This document shows, piece after piece, positions 12,701-22,535 of a stretch of DNA of 64,000 nt (position 1 is the stretch's first letter; every line of letters starts with the position of its first letter). The stretch covers positions 29,391,158 through 29,455,157 of the forward strand of contig OV121081.1 in NCBI GenBank assembly GCA_921293015.1, written 5' to 3'. A program made the position numbers and the translations under genes. The notes under the pieces are model-generated. The model was given only the letters and a program-made list of their open reading frames with translations. It did not search any database and was not told the origin of the DNA. Origin of the DNA: Phorcus lineatus. Taxonomy: Eukaryota > Mollusca > Gastropoda > Trochida > Trochidae.

Positions 12701-15700
12701 CTTCATACACTTATAAACCATGATCCCTGGGTGAGCCTTTTGAGCCTTACAACCAGGGGTCTTACAAGTAAAGTTATAACCTGGGGTCTTACAAGTAAAG
12801 TTACAACCCGGGGCCTTACAAGCAAAGTTACAACCAGGGGTCTTACAAGTAAAGTTACAACCCCAGGGATTTACCTTGACTTTTGTATTTGAGGGTCCCT
12901 AGGACTCATGGTCATAAATTTTAGGGGTCCTTTACTAAAAAATGAGAGTCCCATAATTTTTTATATTTAATGTTTTGATTTATTATAAACACCTTAACAT
13001 GAAGATTTACCTGAAGAAAAGAACAATTCTGTGAACCTGAGTTTTTATTTCTGTTATAAAGCAAATGATACAGGAGTTAATGTGAAATTGATAGGAGTCA
13101 GTGACAGTCACAGTACTAACTTAGACAATGACAGCGATACTGCGTGGCCTAGCTTCGCGTTGCGAGGTGATTCCAGTGCTATTTTTAACTACACTTTAGA
13201 TGCGCTTGCGCAAATCGATTACGTCACAAGCGCATGGTCAGATCGCCGTAGATAAAAATAGAATTGGAATTCCTTACCAAAACGAAACTAAGAATGACAG
13301 TCGACTCAATATTTACGGCACACAACTGATGCAAAGTATGCTATATCTATCAGCTTACATTTTCGTACCGTCATTGTTTTATAACAATGGAATTTTCCTG
13401 CGTCCCTATGGACTCGAATATCTTTTTTTCTTGCGTCCATTGTATTATTTTATGCGTAAAGGACGCAATATATTGCGTCCGGTAAATCCCTGCAACCCGG
13501 GGCCTTACAAGCAAAGTTACAACCAGGGGTCTTACAAGTAAAGGTACAACCAGGGGTCTTACAAGTAAAGTTACAACCAGGGGTCTTCCATGTAAAGTTA
13601 CAACCAAGGGTCTTACAAGTAAAGTTACAACCTAAGGTCTTACAAGTAAAGTTACAACCAGAGGTCTTCCATGTAAAGTTACAACCTGGGGTCTTATAAG
13701 TAAAGTTACAACCAGGGGTCTTACAAGTAAAGTTACAACCAGGGGTCTTATAAGTAAAGTTACAAAAAGGGGTCTTATAAGTTCAGTCAAATCCCTTATT
13801 GTGATACTATTTTGAATAGACCTTTTGAAATGAAGCATTAAACTTGATGTAGGAATATAAGTTTCTCAATTTACTCAATAACCATAATGCTTAAATCATC
13901 CTACGTCATGCCATATTTTTTTTATCAAACTAGAAATTTTTAGATAATGTTTAAACTGATGCATTGTCGAGGACAGGGCCTTTATTGAAGATCCACCAAA
14001 TTTTGTCATTTGTACTATTGGCCTAATGCCTAGGGGTCATTTTACAAAATAAAACTCTGTCTGTCTGACTGTAGGATGATAGGATTGAGGCTTAGGAAAC
14101 CAAATACAAGTAACCCCTTTACGATAATGGTTTCATGTTTGCTAAGGAAAAAAAGTAAATTTCACATAAAAGGAAACAAAATAAGATTATAAGATGATTT
14201 AAAGTTGTTTACGTTTAAATGGCTGTATGCATTTTTTTGGTTGATTTGTGTTACTTCCGGCTGTTTAAAGTCTTCATTTTCCAAAATATAAAAGGGATGT
14301 TTCTCCCAACGCATTCCGGCTGCAGCCCCACTAGTTGCATGTTTCGACATTAAGCTAGCTAGCTAGCCAATCACAATGCCCCCGGCAAAATCAATATGTG
14401 TCACTAGTTTACATCAAGAAACTTCCGTGAACTATTTGTTAACCTTGAGTGCTAAAACATATTAATTATGTGATTGGTCTGCTTATGACTGTGTTTTCTG
14501 CACTAAACTGGCTACGGAACATCTGACTAGTGTGAATGTGTTCAGACCATGTTAAGAGATTTATAAACGAGCATTCTTACACATGCAAAGTCATGCTTGA
14601 GACATGTTTTTGGCTGCAGCGTGAAGATGCTGACGTTCAAGTTCAAGCTGCATTGTTTTGACGACATGAAGCCTTGCTCACTGTTCGAGACTCACTTAGA
14701 ACAAATGCAGGAGAGCACACACCTCATCAATATGGACCCTGATGTTGAGGTCCAGCCTTCGAAGTGGTCAGTTAATTATATTCATGTTGTTGTAGATGTG
14801 TAAGTGTAGATGAGAAACATCTTGGTTATAAAATGATTGGTTAAATAAAATTTTCAAAAGCATCATTTAGGTAATTCTATGTGATCTGGCGTTTAAAATC
14901 TTTGCAAAGCTTAACTTCATTTTCATATCTATAAGAATTCAACAATTCAACTGATAGCAGAATTTTTCTCTCTCAACCCCGATCATCATAATCTCTACCT
15001 GATAGCAGGATGTTTCTCTCTCAACCCTGATCATCATAATCTCTACCTGATAGCAGAATGCTTCTCTCTCAACCCCGATCATCATAATCTCTACCTGATA
15101 GCAGAATTTTTCTCTCTCAACCCCGATCATCATAATCTCTACCTGATAGCAGGATGTTTCTCTCTCAAACCTGATCAACATAATCTACCTGATAGCAGAA
15201 TGCTTCTCTCTCAACCCTGATCATCATAATCTCTACCTGATAGCAGAATTTTTCTCTCTCAACCCCGATCATCATAATCTCTACCTGATAGCAGGATGTT
15301 TCTCTCTCAACCCCGATCATCATAATCTCTACCTGATAGCTGAATGCTTCTCTCTCATCATAATCTCTACCTGATAGCAGAATGCTTCTCTCTCATCATA
15401 ATCTCTACCTGATAGCAGAATGCTTCTCTCTCAATCCTGATAATCATAATCTCTACCTGATAGCAGAATGCTTCTCTCTCATCATAATCTCTACCTGATA
15501 GCAGAATGCTTCTCTCTCATCATAATCTCTACCTGATAGCAGAATGCTTCTCTCTCAACCCTGATCATCATAATCTCTACCTGATAGCTGAATGCTTCTC
15601 TCTCATCATAATCTCTACCTGATAGCAGAATGCTTCTCTCTCATCATAATCTCTACCTGATAGCAGAATGCTTCTCTCTCAACCCTGATCATCATAATCT

Positions 15701-18700
15701 CTACCTGATAGCAGAATGCTTCTCTCTCAACCCTGATAATCATATTCTCTACCTGATAGCAGAATGCTTCTCTCTCAACCCTCATCATCATAATCTCTAC
15801 CTGATAGCAGAATGCTTCTCTCTCAACCCCGATCATCATAATCTCTACCTGATAGCAGAATGCTTCTCTCTCAACCCTGATCATCATAATCTCTACCTGA
15901 TAGCAGAATGCTTCTCTCTCAACCCTGATCATCATAATCTCTACCTGATAGCAGAATGCTTCTCTCTCAACCCTGATCATCATAATCACTTCCTGATAGC
16001 AGAATGCTTCTCTCTCAACCCTGATCATCATAATCTCTACCTGATAGCAGAATGCTTCTCTCTCAACCCTGATCATCATAATCTCTACCTGATAGCAGAA
16101 TGCTTCTCTCTCAACCCCGATCATCATAATCTCTACATGATAGCAGAATGCTTCTCTCTCAACCCCGATCAACATAATCTCTACCTGATAGCAGGATGTT
16201 TCTCTCTCAAACCTGATCAACATAATCTACCTGATAGCAGAATGCTTCTCTCTCAACCCCGATCATCATAATCTCTACCTGATAGCAGAATGCTTCTCTC
16301 TCAACCCTGATCATCATAATCACTTCCTGATAGCAGAATGCTTCTCTCTCAACCCTGATCATCATAATCTCTACCTGATAGCAGAATGCTTCTCTCTCAA
16401 CCCTGATCAACATAATCTCTTCCTGATAGCAGAATGCTTCTCTCTCAACCCTGATCATCATAATCTCTACCTGATAGCAGAATGCTTCTCTCTCAACCCT
16501 GATCATCATAATCTCTACCTGATAGCTGAATGCCTTTCTCCCAACGCTGATATAATCTCTTCCTGATAGCAGTTAACTAATTACTCTTCTTTCTCAACCC
16601 GTGATCATATTATCTTCTCAGGTATGAGGCGCTCCAGGAGACGACATACACCAAGATCGAATCCAACGATTTTGAGATTAATGAAATTCTTTACAAGATT
16701 GGGAGGTTTGCTCAGATGGGTCCCAAAACCCTTCTGTATCCAAAAGTAAGTATACTTTGCAATGTTTAAGAATAAAAATGATCATTTGACAATAGCGCTG
16801 AGGGCAAAAGGGTAAATTCTGATGTCACACATCCCTTCTTCTTATATTGCCTGCAATCCATATTTTATCGAGTTTTGAAATGAAAAATATATTGATATTG
16901 AAAAATATATCGATATTGATTGTATTTTTCAATATAATTTCCATGGATCTCGATATGCTTTGCCCATTTGTCTTTGAGACTATGTGTGTCCATGGGGCAG
17001 AAGTCTTCTGACTGGTGCCTCAGCCATGCCTCAGTAGCTGCATTGAGTTCATCGTCATCACCAAATCTCATGCCATGCAAGTGTGATTTCAAATTGTGAA
17101 AGAGACAGAAGTCGCATGTGAGATGTTTATTAGGTCAAAGCCACATTGTTGAATTGCAACCTGTGCAATAAGACTCTTTTGCATTGGAGTGTTGTCATGA
17201 AGAAGCATAACTCTAGCAGTAAACATGTCACACCTCATCTTCTGGATCGCTGCTCTCATGTGTTTCAATGAGTCAGCATAGTAGGCTCCTGCTATTGTAG
17301 TTTTAGGTTCTTTGAATCCCAGAAAATGGTTGCCATCATCTCGCCAGCAGAAGGCTGAGTTCTGAACTTCTTTGGTGCAGGAGAGAGTGCTTATGCTTCC
17401 ATTGCATGGATTCTTGCTTGGTGTCAGGATGAATCAAACCTGTAACCAGATAGGCATTAAAAGCTATTGTGATATCAGCATTATACATGTCCAAGAGCGA
17501 AAGAATAGATGCTGTAATGGATTTATTAACATAAGACGTCTTATAATTTACATGAATATGCAGTACTGCATATTCATGTAAATTAAAAATTTTTTTCGAT
17601 TATTTCCATTCATCAGTTATATGATCTTACTACACACTGTATATAGTTGATTTCTTAGAAAGATCAGTCATTTATGTCAGGTATGCTGGTTGACAGTAAT
17701 AGTTGACAGTGTAAAAACACATTTTTCTTTTTGCATTTTACCCTGAGATCAATATATAATAGAACAATACAAGATTAGCCACATACAAAACTTAAGGAGT
17801 AATTCAAGTAGAATTAGGCACTAATGAGTTTGACGACTTAAAGAATATTTCCCTTTTTTTTTTGTCTGTTAAAGGCTAAGATTTGCCTGCTGGTGATGTC
17901 CCTACCTGCCTACGAGATCAGCAGGATACCCATGCAAGCTGCCATCAAGGTAAGTGCTGCAGTCTCTTTAAATCTTGAGGAATCAATCAATAGTCTAAGG
18001 TGATTTTCTGATCAGAGCATTGTCCGAATGGGGTATGAATGATGGGTTCAGTAAGATTAGTCAGTGTCCAGATCTACACTTCATTCATCTTGACACATGT
18101 TCATGGGGTATGAGTGATGGGTTCAGTAAGATTAGTGAGTGTCCAGATCTACACTTCATGCATCTTGACACATGTTCATGGGGTATGAGTGATGGGTTCA
18201 GTAAGATTAGTCAGTGTCCAGATCTACACTTCATTCATCTTGACGCATGGTCATGGGGTATGAGTGATGGGTTCAGTAAGATTAGTCAGGGTCCAGATCT
18301 ACACTTCATGCATCTTGACACATGTTCATGGGGTATGAGTGATGGGTTCAGTAAGATTAGTCAGGGTCCAGATCTACACTTCATTCATTTTGACGCATGT
18401 TCATGGGGTATGAGTGATGGGTTCAGTAAGATTAATCCTGGTCCAGATCTACACTTCATGCATCTTGACACATGTTCATGAACATGTCTTTTTATAATTG
18501 AAGATAATTCTACTTTTTAAAAAAACCTTTCTGTTTTAATACAGATTCTGAGTGACAGTCATAAGAAGATGTTTTTGGTGGACAGGCTATGCTGCATATA
18601 TATTTCAAAAGGATCAAGACTAAATGCTTTATCAATGTTTTGGGGAAGTCTTATTTAATGTATAGGGTACTAGCAAACTCTGAATGTTAGGGATAGGGGC

Positions 18701-19719
18701 CCTAAAAAATTTTCCGTTTGTTTCATGACAATTTACTTGTTGATGAGATATAAACTTCAGTAAATGATTCAACGTTATTTCAATGGCTGGTATTTCAAGT
18801 CTTTATAATAGGGTACTGTCATCTATTCCCGTCAAAAACTGGTTGACAGTAACTCGGTTGTAAAAAAAAAAAATGTCAAAGCATACATTAATTTTTCAGT
18901 TTATAATAAACGGTTGTGCTCTATATTTCAGGTTGTAATAGCTGTTTGTACTGTTAGTTTCAGTTTTTAATGAACGGTTGTGCTCTATGTTTCAGTGTGT
19001 GATAGCTGTTTGTACTGTTTGTTTCAGTTTTTAATGGATGGTTGTGCTCTATGTTTCAGTGTGTGATAGCTGTTTGTACTGGGTTTTTTTTAGTTTTTAA
19101 TGGATGGTTGTGCTCTATGTTTCAGTTTGTGATAGCTGTTTGTACTGTTTGTTTCAGTTTTTAATGAACGGTTGTGCTCTATGTTTCAGTGTGTGATAGC
19201 TGTTCGTACTGGTTTTTTTTAGTTTTTAATGGATGCTTGTTTTTAATGGATGGTTGTGCTCTATGTTTCAGTTTGTGATAGCTGTTTGTACTGTTTGTTT
19301 CAGTTTTTAATGAACGGTTGTGCTCTATGTTTCAGTGTGTGATAGCTGTTTGTATTGGGTTTTTTTTAGTTTTTAATGGATGGTTGTGCTCTATGTTTCA
19401 GTTTGTGATAGCTGTTTGTACTGTTTGTTTCAGTTTTTAATGAACGGTTGTGCTCTATGTTTCAGTGTGTGATAGCTGTTCGTACTGGTTTTTGTTAGTT
19501 TTTAATGGATGGTTGTGCTCTATGTTTCAGTGTGTGATAGCTGTTCGTACTGGTTTTTGTTAGTTTTTAATGGATGCTTGTTTTTAATGGATGCTTGTTT
19601 TTAATGGATGGTTGTGCTCTATGTTTCAGTTTGTGATGAACAAGATCCTCTTTCTGCAAGGGGAACATGTCAACCACTGGTTGGCACTCAGGAAAATGCC
19701 TAATGTACTCATCAAATGA
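733..19719 (+). CDS. Unrecognised coiled-coil-rich protein, 3' part of gene (13 exons)
   Basis: Exons: 733-876, 1148-1321, 2456-2583, 3907-4012, 5338-5417, 6265-6429, 7082-7225, 8461-8568, 8942-9058, 14620-14799, 16622-16745, 17875-17949, 19630-19719 (TGA). All have AG/GT borders and compatible phases, and they join into about 544 residues; the start lies left of the window. Visible features: a basic helix-like segment from exon 4 (ERKERLRRNHLQYLRCIH), a Ser/Arg-rich linker in exon 6, a Gln-rich coiled-coil-like stretch in exon 9, then a compact C-terminal part in exons 10-13 ending LALRKMPNVLIK. I do not recognise the family; large coiled-coil proteins such as CCDC162 are worth comparing, but that is a guess. 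Weak points: the first two exons also have coding-like text in a second frame, and the exon 9 donor is uncertain because the frame stays open to 9164 with coding-like text. No enzyme motif or signal peptide is seen. Confidence 0.72.
2660..3380 (-). mobile_element. Mariner-like transposase relic
   Basis: Read on the minus strand, the segment around 2800-2850 encodes GAFYTDSLNNL, which resembles the AYYADSL stretch of mariner transposases, and matches the DNA of the better preserved relic at 16890-17480 (shared gtagttttag and aggctcctg blocks). The DNA at 3225-3250 also matches a block near 17480. Many stops and frameshifts; it lies in an intron of gene 1 and is dead. Confidence 0.6.
4040..4125 (-). 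other. tRNA-like sequence (tRNA pseudogene or SINE head)
   Basis: On the minus strand a pol III B box (gggttcgaatcc) follows a segment like the anticodon arm of tRNA-Glu (gattctcaccc) and a weak A-box-like block (ggctgaatcagtacagtg). The acceptor stem does not pair, so it is not a working tRNA as read here. It lies inside an intron of gene 1. Confidence 0.45.
4300..4331. repeat. Perfect 32-bp palindrome
   Basis: Each arm is acccctgtccaatctt with no spacer. It is intronic to gene 1. It may be a transposon footprint or terminus; function unknown. Confidence 0.9.
9690..11280. repeat. Degenerate ~185-bp internal repeats of the TTAA element
   Basis: A block resembling attgtcttcaattc..atataaaat recurs roughly every 180-190 bp (near 9700, 9880, 10068, 10250, 10447, 10630, 10820, 11105), often followed by a variant of gatacagcaagtgccgcaaa. 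The copies are very diverged, implying an old internal amplification. Confidence 0.65.
11507..11593 (+). repeat. Two-copy ~58-bp direct repeat
   Basis: gctggaaaattcggccac and gctggaaaattcagccac recur 58 bp apart just inside the right end of the TTAA element. Confidence 0.75.
11887..12270 (+). mobile_element. Hairpin-headed MITE, copy 1
   Basis: The head (about 11887-12058) is a long inverted repeat: gtcgaataccatggatatct pairs with a near-perfect reverse copy, with a loop containing cgagtggcgtagccacgag. Behind it lies a tail with two gacgtca palindromes and a second small inverted repeat (tttcactcagtgaaa), ending atttcacca. A reverse-oriented copy of the whole unit is at 49980-50375. No coding potential. 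Confidence 0.85.
12270..12745 (+). repeat. ~170-bp tandem repeat, about 3 copies
   Basis: The blocks aactatacatgcta, caccaaacttcata and ccatgatccct recur three times, near 12338, 12507 and 12677. The copies are highly similar, so the array is fairly recent. Intronic to gene 1. Confidence 0.85.
12730..13790 (+). repeat. 27-bp minisatellite, split by an insertion
   Basis: The unit contains ggggtcttacaagtaaag and ttacaacca. About five units lie before 12864 and about eleven after 13492. Because 27 is a multiple of 3, long open frames arise on both strands; these are not genes. Each unit carries a donor-like aagtaaag. Confidence 0.9.
12864..13492. mobile_element. 629-bp TIR element inserted in the minisatellite
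   Basis: The ends are exact 12-bp inverted repeats (cagggatttacc / ggtaaatccctg). The array resumes on the far side, and caaccc flanks both ends as a possible 6-bp target duplication, although repetitive context weakens that count. A perfect 20-bp palindrome (ggacgcaata then its complement) lies at 13461-13480. Terminal CAGGG is seen in hAT elements, but assignment is open. No transposase. Confidence 0.75.
14270..14565. mobile_element. Diverged partner of the nested MITE at 25841
   Basis: Shares gccaatcacaatg, ccgtgaac/taccatttgttaacc, atgtgattggtctgct and ttcagacc blocks, in the same order, with 25841-26110. Its ends are blurred. It lies just upstream of exon 10 of gene 1. Confidence 0.6.
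14939..16565 (+). repeat. 48-bp minisatellite, about 33 units
   Basis: The unit begins tgatcatcataatctctacc and ends cttctctctcaaccc. Some units are shortened (missing aaccctgatc). As 48 is divisible by 3, frames of more than 200 codons stay open on both strands (15615-16271) with the repeated pattern HHNLYLIAECFSLNPD; this is an artefact. The array stops about 55 bp before exon 11 of gene 1, and its unit resembles that acceptor region. Confidence 0.95.
16890..17480 (-). mobile_element. Mariner transposase relic (C-terminal half)
   Basis: On the minus strand the translation shows, in order, TTIAGAYYADSL, MLLHDNTP (second catalytic Asp region of the DD34D core), CDFCLFHNLKSHL in place of CDFFLFPKLKKHL, a DELNAATEAWL stretch, and a terminal GNYIEKY. 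This order is diagnostic of IS630-Tc1-mariner elements. The frame is broken near the expected HPPYSPDLAP motif, and the N-terminal half is missing or decayed. Inside the intron between exons 11 and 12 of gene 1. Confidence 0.85.
17544..17585. repeat. Perfect 42-bp palindrome
   Basis: Spacerless inverted repeat centred between 17564 and 17565 (arm taatttacatgaatatgcagt). It lies 65 bp beyond the mariner relic and could be a fused pair of element ends. Confidence 0.9.
18020..18480 (+). repeat. 75-bp tandem array, 6 units
   Basis: Unit with ggggtatgagtgatgggttc and agtaagattagtcag. It starts 70 bp after the donor of exon 12 of gene 1. The unit length is a multiple of 3, so one frame of 153 codons stays open; this is not a gene. 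Alternating variants (ttcattcat/ttcatgcat, agtgtcc/agggtcc) suggest growth by two-unit steps. Confidence 0.95.
18895..19640 (+). repeat. ~65-bp tandem array of splice-acceptor copies before the last exon of gene 1
   Basis: Ten units each carry gctctatgtttcag followed by tttgtgata or tgtgtgata. The real acceptor of exon 13 (gctctatgtttcag at 19616-19629, then tttgtgatg) is the last member of the series. Most units also carry a second tttcag or tttttag site. From the exon 12 junction (phase 0) the commonest unit gives 12 codons and then TAA. Confidence 0.9.
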
Positions 19720-20105
19720 TTCAGACCAACAAATGAATGGAATATTAGGGGAAGAGACAAGCCAGTTGAAACATCACTCAGACTTAAGTATTTTTACTGT
19801 TAAAGAGAAGTGATAGGACAATTCATACTTTTATAATATGGTTGAGATTATTCTTGATTATTTTGAGAGATTTTGTACCAGACTTGCCTTTAATGTCTTG
19901 AAATTAAAAAAAAACAGAAATCAAATCATTATTTGTAGATTTACTAGAAATATTTCTTTGGATAATTTTTTAAAATCTTGCTGTCAAGAACAACAGACTT
20001 CAAATATGCTGCTTCCCTCAATGCATGACATCACCAATATCACTATTTTGTACAAGATTTATACATTTATGTGTTCATTATGCAATGGACAATTTCAAGT
20101 TTTAA

Positions 20106-20123
20106 AATAAAACACACAATAAA
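20106..20123 (+). other. Candidate polyadenylation signals of gene 1
   Basis: Two AATAAA hexamers (20106-20111 and 20118-20123) lie about 390 bp after the stop codon at 19717-19719, a reasonable 3' UTR length. Confidence 0.5.
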
Positions 20124-21900
20124 CATATAAACTAGGGTAAGTCAAAAGACAAATGCAAACCATAAATGAATTCATTCATTTCAACATTGAAATCAATTTT
20201 ATAATAACCTATGTAATGATACGACTTAACGTAAAATGTCAGATTCTATGTGTACCATTCATGAAAATAAAAACTTTCTACCTCACTTGCTGAGATAAAC
20301 ATGATGTTAGTAAAGAACAGACAGTTATCCACTCTGAAACAAGACACTTGTAAGTAAGTCAAGTATCATATCACATCACAAATAAACAATACATTCATTA
20401 AAGAGAACTAATAGTAACTGCCTTGTCCTTTAAGGTATGCAAAGATGGCTATAGCTCATTATCTGAGAAACGTTCAGAAAGATAGAAAAGCTAATCATGT
20501 TTTTTCTTAGTAGATTTCTTAGGAGATATATGTGGATACAAATATGCTGAGTTAGAAGGACAAGAGATTTCAACCTGTGTGGATTGTAAGAGGTTGATAT
20601 AACAATCCAAACACCTCCGGTTGATGAAAATAGCAAGGGAAAACTGGACCCTTAAGTCCGTACTTTGTGTGTAATATTCTAAATCAAGCAATAAGCATCA
20701 CTTCGTCTGTGACTGTGCTTAATTAGAGTTATGTCCCTTGTATTTGACAGAATAACGGTTGTTCAACCCCTTCGACACTACAGGCCTATGAAAATGCTTG
20801 TAATTATATTCGTGACTGGTTTTTTGGGGTTGGCATTTTGAATGAATAAAATAAAATAAAATCAGACTCAGTTTATAAAATAATTCATTGACCTTGGACA
20901 AGTGATCCACTCTCTCTTGAAGATAATTATTAAAGTCAATTGATGTAATCAACAGACAATAAGAAGTTTGTAATGACACTAAAGAGTAGCAGCAACATCA
21001 CATTAGTTTCCACAAAATAAAGTAGAAAGCAAAAAATCAGCGATTAATTACAGCTAAATTATGCAGTTTCGTAAAATCGTGTATAAGTGGGATTTCAAAA
21101 AACATTATGCTGAAACAAATAGAAAAGATAACATTCCACGAAAAACAGAAATGTTTAGAAAGAAAAGGATTAAACAGGTAAAACAATATTTTGTAAAATA
21201 TGATAATTGAACACTAAGAATAACTTATTATTTGGAATTTTTGGTACGTGGATATCAATGAAGTTTACACCTGTATATGCATACAAAGGACGGTTTTGGA
21301 TTTCACAATGTTTAAATCATAACCTATAATATATTAACCTTTTTGTAATAAGGTTGTCAGGTAAATGGATGGATTTCTATGACAATGCAACATACAATGA
21401 TATGTCTCGGTCGTGTGTTCATTTGTAAAACACATTTACATTATGGCTGAGTTATGCAAATACCTTATGAATAGTGAAACAAAATCTCATGAGGTCATGT
21501 AAACAAGTCAAAAACATGAATATGAAATTTAGCACTTTCAATGCAAAATGGGACCAACATTTAGGAAACAAAATAAAAGTCAGTCATATCTTTCCTTAAA
21601 GGCAAAAGCAAGATACCAAACAAATATTAATCTAAATCCATTCATCACAGTGTCCACGGCATCAGAACCACTTTACATAAAATATTCACATTGAAAGTTT
21701 CAATCAGAATGAGAAAATGTCACAAAGCATTGGACAGTTACAAATACAAAAATTTCAGTTTGGTCCCTTTTTTTCATAGTAGCTTTCAATCTGTGAGAAA
21801 TGTGTTGTAATGATATATCTACAATAAATGACTTGTGATATTCTCACTCCCAGATTAAATATGACATTGAGACATTTAAATGCAACTAAATGTATCCGCA
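20124..21900. other. Convergent interval between gene 1 and Smoothened
   Basis: AT-rich with no coding-like frame. It should hold the 3' UTR of Smoothened on the minus strand; I could not fix its polyadenylation site. No repeat or mobile element is recognised here. Confidence 0.5.
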
Positions 21901-22535
21901 TCATTCATCTTCTGATTCCAAGGTGAGAATAGTTTCTATCTGTTTGTCAGGCCCTGAGGGAGGTTTGAGACTAGCAGGGGGGTCCATGTCAGGGTTCATA
22001 CCCGTCTCCCCCATCTCAACAGTGAAATGTGACTTCCGACTCCGTCTTGACGACTTCTCAACAGACGCAAACTCTTGCACAGTCTGTCTGGGCTTCAGCA
22101 TGCTGCTGGCCGTGAATATGGAGAAGTTTGTGTGAGGTTTGCTGGGCTGCCTCTGAGAGCCTACCACAGTACTTGGTAGTTGACTAAGGTCTACAGTGTC
22201 TATGTCCTGGGGGTGAGACATTGGAACTGATGCTATGGATATGGCCTCCATGCTGTTTCTCTCTATTGAGACGCGCACACTGTGAGCTGATGCTCGGCTT
22301 ATGACAGACGTATCACTGCCCCGCCGTCTGCCACGCTGACCTAGTGTGTGGAGGGCATTTAAAACAGGGGCTATAATTGGCTGGACTTTGTGTCCACGTC
22401 TCCTTTTCTTTTTCTTCTTCTTACATTTCTTTTTGTCGGTGAGTTTCTCGGGGTCGATGGCAAGCTGTGGCTGACCAATAGCCATTCCCATCTGAGAGTC
22501 CTGAGACAGTCTGCGTGAGATCACTGATCCAACAT
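21901..22535 (-). other. SMO: Smoothened last exon: intracellular tail
   Basis: 211 residues and TGA. It opens with SRRLSQDS, then a lysine/arginine run ([14 protein letters not shown]), a second basic-serine site ([10 protein letters not shown]) and a third basic cluster (SSRRSRKS), and ends with the acidic ESEDE. Together with RRYSDS at the exon 10/11 border there are three RRxS protein-kinase-A type sites. Helix-breaking, low-complexity sequence typical of Smo tails. Confidence 0.85.

Noticed and set aside
12650-13838. Several 60-110 codon frames with repeated TSKVTTRGL or RPLVVTLL text
   Set aside because: Frames of the 27-bp minisatellite, open on both strands.
15615-16271. Long open frames on both strands (more than 200 codons) with a 16-residue repeated pattern
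   Set aside because: They follow from a 48-bp unit whose length is a multiple of three; both strands are open at once, there is no splice context, and units vary at all codon positions.
18020-18481. 153-codon open frame
   Set aside because: Product of a 75-bp tandem unit lying in an intron of gene 1; no conserved protein character.
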